Source: Chlamydomonas reinhardtii (Eukaryota; Chlorophyta; Chlorophyceae; Chlamydomonadales; Chlamydomonadaceae). Taken from it: a DNA stretch of 64,000 nt. Location of the stretch: positions 7,230,193 through 7,294,192 of the forward strand of contig NC_057005.1 in the NCBI RefSeq assembly GCF_000002595.2, written 5' to 3'. The notes under the pieces are model-generated. The model did no database searches. It had not been told where the DNA came from and saw nothing but the letters and a program-made list of their open reading frames with translations. Positions 60,993 through 64,000 of the stretch are shown one piece after another. Each line of letters starts with the position of its first letter. The first letter of the stretch is position 1. Made by a program: the position numbers and the translations under genes.

Positions 60993-62371
60993 ATGATTGT
61001 GGGCTCGCTTGACTATTGGCTTGGACGTCAAGTTGAAAGCTTCCCCGCGCCAGCTCACACGGCGCCCATCGCTATTCCACCCCGCCCTTCGTCGGTCAGC
61101 GCGGCGTCAAGCACGGAGGAGCCAGTCCCCATCAACCTTGAGCGGCGCTACAGCTTGCTGACCCTCGAGCTTGCGCGCAAGCCTTCGCTGGAAGAACCAT
61201 CGCGACGCTGCAGCGCGCTTGGGCTGCCGCGCTCCACGTCTCAGCCGGCATTTGAAGGTGCATACCGCCGGCCGACCCGGTTTTCCGTCAGGCACGCTTT
61301 GTACTGGGGTGCGCTTTGGCCTCCGAGTGGTCTGCAGGCATGTAATGTGGTCTGGTAACCCGCATAGGGCTTTAGCTTCAATGGTGGCAAGGATCCGCTC
61401 GGGTTAGTAATCGGTCATTGAATGCCTGGTGGCTTTGCCTACCTCGCTTCCTGCAGGGCGCGGCTGGGAGCACATGTCACGCATTCCCAAAGCTAAGGCA
61501 CTTTCCTCGCCTCACCACCGGGCAATCCTGTCCGCAACCCATGACGAGCCAGCTCCATGGACTGCTGATGAAGACGCGGTTGATGACTCTGTGGAGCAGG
61601 ACCCAGGCGGCGGTGCCGCCGGCAGCTGCAATGATCTGCTTAAGTACGTGCTGGGGTACGCGGAGGATGCAGGGCCGAGGCGCGAGCACTGCTGCTCTCA
61701 CAATCGCACCCGCTGCCCGAGGCGGCTGCCTCCAACTCCAGCTCGCCCTCATGGGCTTCCATCACTGCTGCCTCCGCCATTGCCTCCCCCCTCGGCAGCA
61801 CCTCACTAGAGCGGACGCACGGGCGCGGCTGTGCCCTGCCTCAAAGCCTCATACGGGCAGCTCTAAGCCCACAAGCCGCGGTAGGTGCCGCACCAGCGGC
61901 GGCACTGGTACCGTGCATGAGCAGCGCCGGCGCGAGCACACGCGCGTCTCAGCCCTCGGATATGGCTGCGATGGGTAGCATTGCGCCACTGCCGCTGTGG
62001 CGGATCGGCAACGGTGCAGTGGCCGTCTCAGATAGCTCAGGCAGCGCAAATGCGTTTGCCACGGCAAATGGGTCATTTCCCATGCATGCCCACAAGCAGC
62101 CACCAGCACAAGCAGCCGCGTTTACCAGTTTTCTTGGACCACGCACCACGCCCAAAGCTCACGGTCCTTACGACGGAACAGTGCGCGGAGGTCGGCCGTT
62201 GCGGGTGCTTCCGCATGCCAGCGTGATGACGCAGCAGGCTAGTGTCCGGGCGGTCTGGGCCAGGTGATGGTGGCAGGTGCAGGTGCTGCGGTGGCGGCTG
62301 CTTCCGAAGATACCCCCACGACAGTGGACGCGGCAGCGGCGACGCGGGCAGCGCATGGAAGGACCTCGTAA
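60993..62371 (+). CDS. Hypothetical Ser/Ala/Pro-rich protein
   Basis: Coding-like sequence moves through three frames and can be joined as exons 60993-61257, 61457-61643, 61742-62190 and 62277-62371, about 331 residues. The first intron (GTGCATACC...CCTGCAG) is well supported. The second (GTACGTG...CTCCAG, 98 bases) and third (GTCGGCC...GGCAG, 86 bases) are inferred because they restore frame; if wrong, the locus may be a pseudogene or contain sequence errors. The protein starts MIVGSLDYWLGRQVESF and has a basic Ser-rich part (LARKPSLEEPSRRCSALG, candidate phosphosites), an acidic patch (TADEDAVDDSVEQD), then Ala/Ser low complexity ending AAHGRTS. No family recognised. The in-frame sequence before the ATG (GAASS) follows a splice-acceptor-like site, so an upstream exon is possible. 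Confidence 0.4.
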
Positions 62372-64000
62372 GGACCTCGCATTGTTTGGCGCACTGGTCC
62401 GGAAGACGTTTGCAAACTGCATTCGGAAGGTGTGCCGTTCGTGTCTTTACATCACGTCGCCCAGTGTCTGGCGGCATGACATGTTTAAAGCGCATGGCTT
62501 TACGTTGTCGCACTGCATCAGTGAGTTAGTTGTGGGCGGCTAGTGCTGGCTAGTGCAGCAGCATTTATGGACACAGCGCATGCATTTGTATATCGGGCCT
62601 CATAAGGTGCAGGCCATAATTTACTGTCAGCTCAGGCAGCGCCGTAACCAACACCATGTGGCCGATCGTCAGTGGTGTTCGCCGCATACCGAATCACACA
62701 TGCATAGGGCGAAGGCGGTCCCGTCACTGGATGGTGGTCGCTCCGTGCGGGTTGGGCGCGGCGCCTGGACGAGGGGGGGGGGGCTGAGGCCCCTGGTTAA
62801 CCCCGAGGTTTTATGGTAGTTTGGAAGAAACCCTGCTTTTGGCAACGGGGGCAGGAAAATTTATCCGGACGACGGTGCGGGCACAGAAACGAAAGGTTAG
62901 CATACTGCCATACCTGTCCTGTCCGGGCCGCAAAGTTTTCATTCCGCATTAGGGCACGTGGGTTTGGGGGTGTGCTTTCACTGTGTACGCCGCCATGTAT
63001 ATGTTGGCGCAGTGTGTGCATTTGATGTTGCGCGCCATCAAACTGCGTACTAATGACTCACTGCTCTGTAATGCTCCCCTACTGTATGTTGGACACTGTC
63101 TTAGAGGCGTTCTTGTGGTTGGCCAGGGGTGGATTTGGCAACCCTGGCGGTGGAAGAGGAGGAGGCGCACGGCAGGGCGGTGGCGGTGACGGCGGTGACG
63201 CTGCTGGCGATGCGGGTGGCGGGGGAGGTGGAAGAGGAAGCAGGCGCACGCCTGGCGCAGCGCTGCGAGCGGCGGCAGCAGAGGTGGTAGTAGGTGCTGC
63301 CACCGGCGCTGCCGCTGCAGATGCTGTGCAGCAGGGCGGCGGTCACAAATGCATAGGGCGGATGGCGGCCGAGCCATGCGAGCGGGGCGCGGCGCCTGAA
63401 CGCGGGTGGGTAGGGCTAGGCAGGGCCCCCCGTTGACCCCCGAGACCAGGGAGAAGATGACAAGGCCGCGCACATGTATCATTTCGGATTTCTTTCATGA
63501 CTTCTTTCATGTTTCCATGCGGGTTTATCGATGTAATGGGTTGGCGGTGCGGGACCGCAGCGGGGCCGCCGGACTGGCGGTGCGTTCACAAATGTGCTTT
63601 TGTTTAAGCTCAGAGGACAAAAGGTTTTGGCCTTCCGCTGGGCTACTATTCCGCATGGTGCGTGACGTGTCAGGCCCTGGGCTTGCATAACACGCCAGAA
63701 CCAGCGTGTATACAGCACTTGGGAGAGCACGTTGTGCAGCGCAAAGGCGGGCGGCAATATCGGTTGTGAAGCCGGCGTCAAGCCCGTGCGTTGGCGGGTG
63801 CTTTGGTGGGTGCTACAAGACTTCTTTGTGTGAGTGTCCATCAAGCGTTACTCAACCGTAGACTGTCCCGGGCGGATCACGGCACCATGCTCTTGGCCCA
63901 TGCGGCTGCGCGGCAAGTGAGGCCAGGGAGGGACTCCGTTCGTAAGGTTGAGTCACTTGAGTGGGCTGAGCTGGTGAGCCCACATAACATTCCCCCGTCT
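62372..64000. other. 3' flank and unassigned sequence to window end
   Basis: TGTAA at 63067 could end the preceding gene. At 62797-63045 the minus strand encodes Cys-pair phrases (IKCTHCANIYMAA; FSCPRCQKQG) that look like decayed zinc-ribbon coding sequence. Positions 63140-63320 are a GGCGGT-rich low-complexity stretch. No gene is supported. Confidence 0.4.

Noticed and set aside
61644-61672. A 29-base ultra-short intron (GTACGTG...GCAG) in the hypothetical gene
   Set aside because: It restores frame, but a normal 98-base intron ending at 61741 with a pyrimidine-rich acceptor also does and is far more likely.
62242-62276. A 35-base intron near the end of the same gene
   Set aside because: An 86-base intron starting at 62191 gives the same frame change at a usual size.

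Overview
The window looks like nuclear DNA of a volvocine green alga close to Chlamydomonas. It is GC-rich, most genes carry many short GT-AG introns, proteins are rich in Ala/Gly/Gln low-complexity tracts, and TGTAA, the usual chlorophyte poly(A) signal, follows several genes. I see no rRNA, tRNA, CRISPR array or prokaryotic operon. Coordinates of multi-exon genes are CDS spans; exon joins were chosen from splice sites that keep frame and were not tested against RNA.

Layout: (1) 570-1730 (-), 3' exons of a PLAC8-type Cys-rich protein with a Pro/Tyr/Gly tail. (2) 5215-7922 (+), a 475-residue coiled-coil protein of ciliary type. (3) 9013-11331 (-), a complete NAD-malate dehydrogenase with all catalytic residues and an unusual hydrophobic N-terminus. 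(4) 13859-18140 and 19593-23996 (-), a tandem pair of AAAP amino-acid permeases with identical 13-exon structure and a 239-bp block that is 100% identical through an intron, a gene-conversion signature. (5) 25366-32588 (+), a 2047-residue single-pass membrane protein. (6) 35095-38693 (-) and 40729-47498 (+), two divergent genes for long disordered proteins, the first starting with a myristoylation motif (MGNC); each may use a GC-AG intron. (7) 48590-48937 (-), a C-terminal Fanzor/TnpB-like nuclease fragment. (8) 50617-52887 (-), an SVP26/TEX261-family ER-Golgi cargo receptor. (9) 54189-58440 (+), a protein kinase lacking the HRD arginine, with Gln-rich flanks. (10) about 60993-62371 (+), a hypothetical Ser/Ala-rich protein.

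The genes do not form one pathway; this is an ordinary mosaic of housekeeping, ciliary, transport and lineage-specific genes. The spaces between them hold repeats: a long perfect foldback (3274-3465), a short interspersed element with a 13-bp target duplication (39808-39955, second copy 19221-19354), a 145-bp tandem pair, a 48-bp tandem repeat and a long G-run tract. The most noteworthy items are the converted permease pair, the Fanzor remnant, the foldback, and the dually acylated RGG-repeat protein. No clearly new multi-gene system was found.
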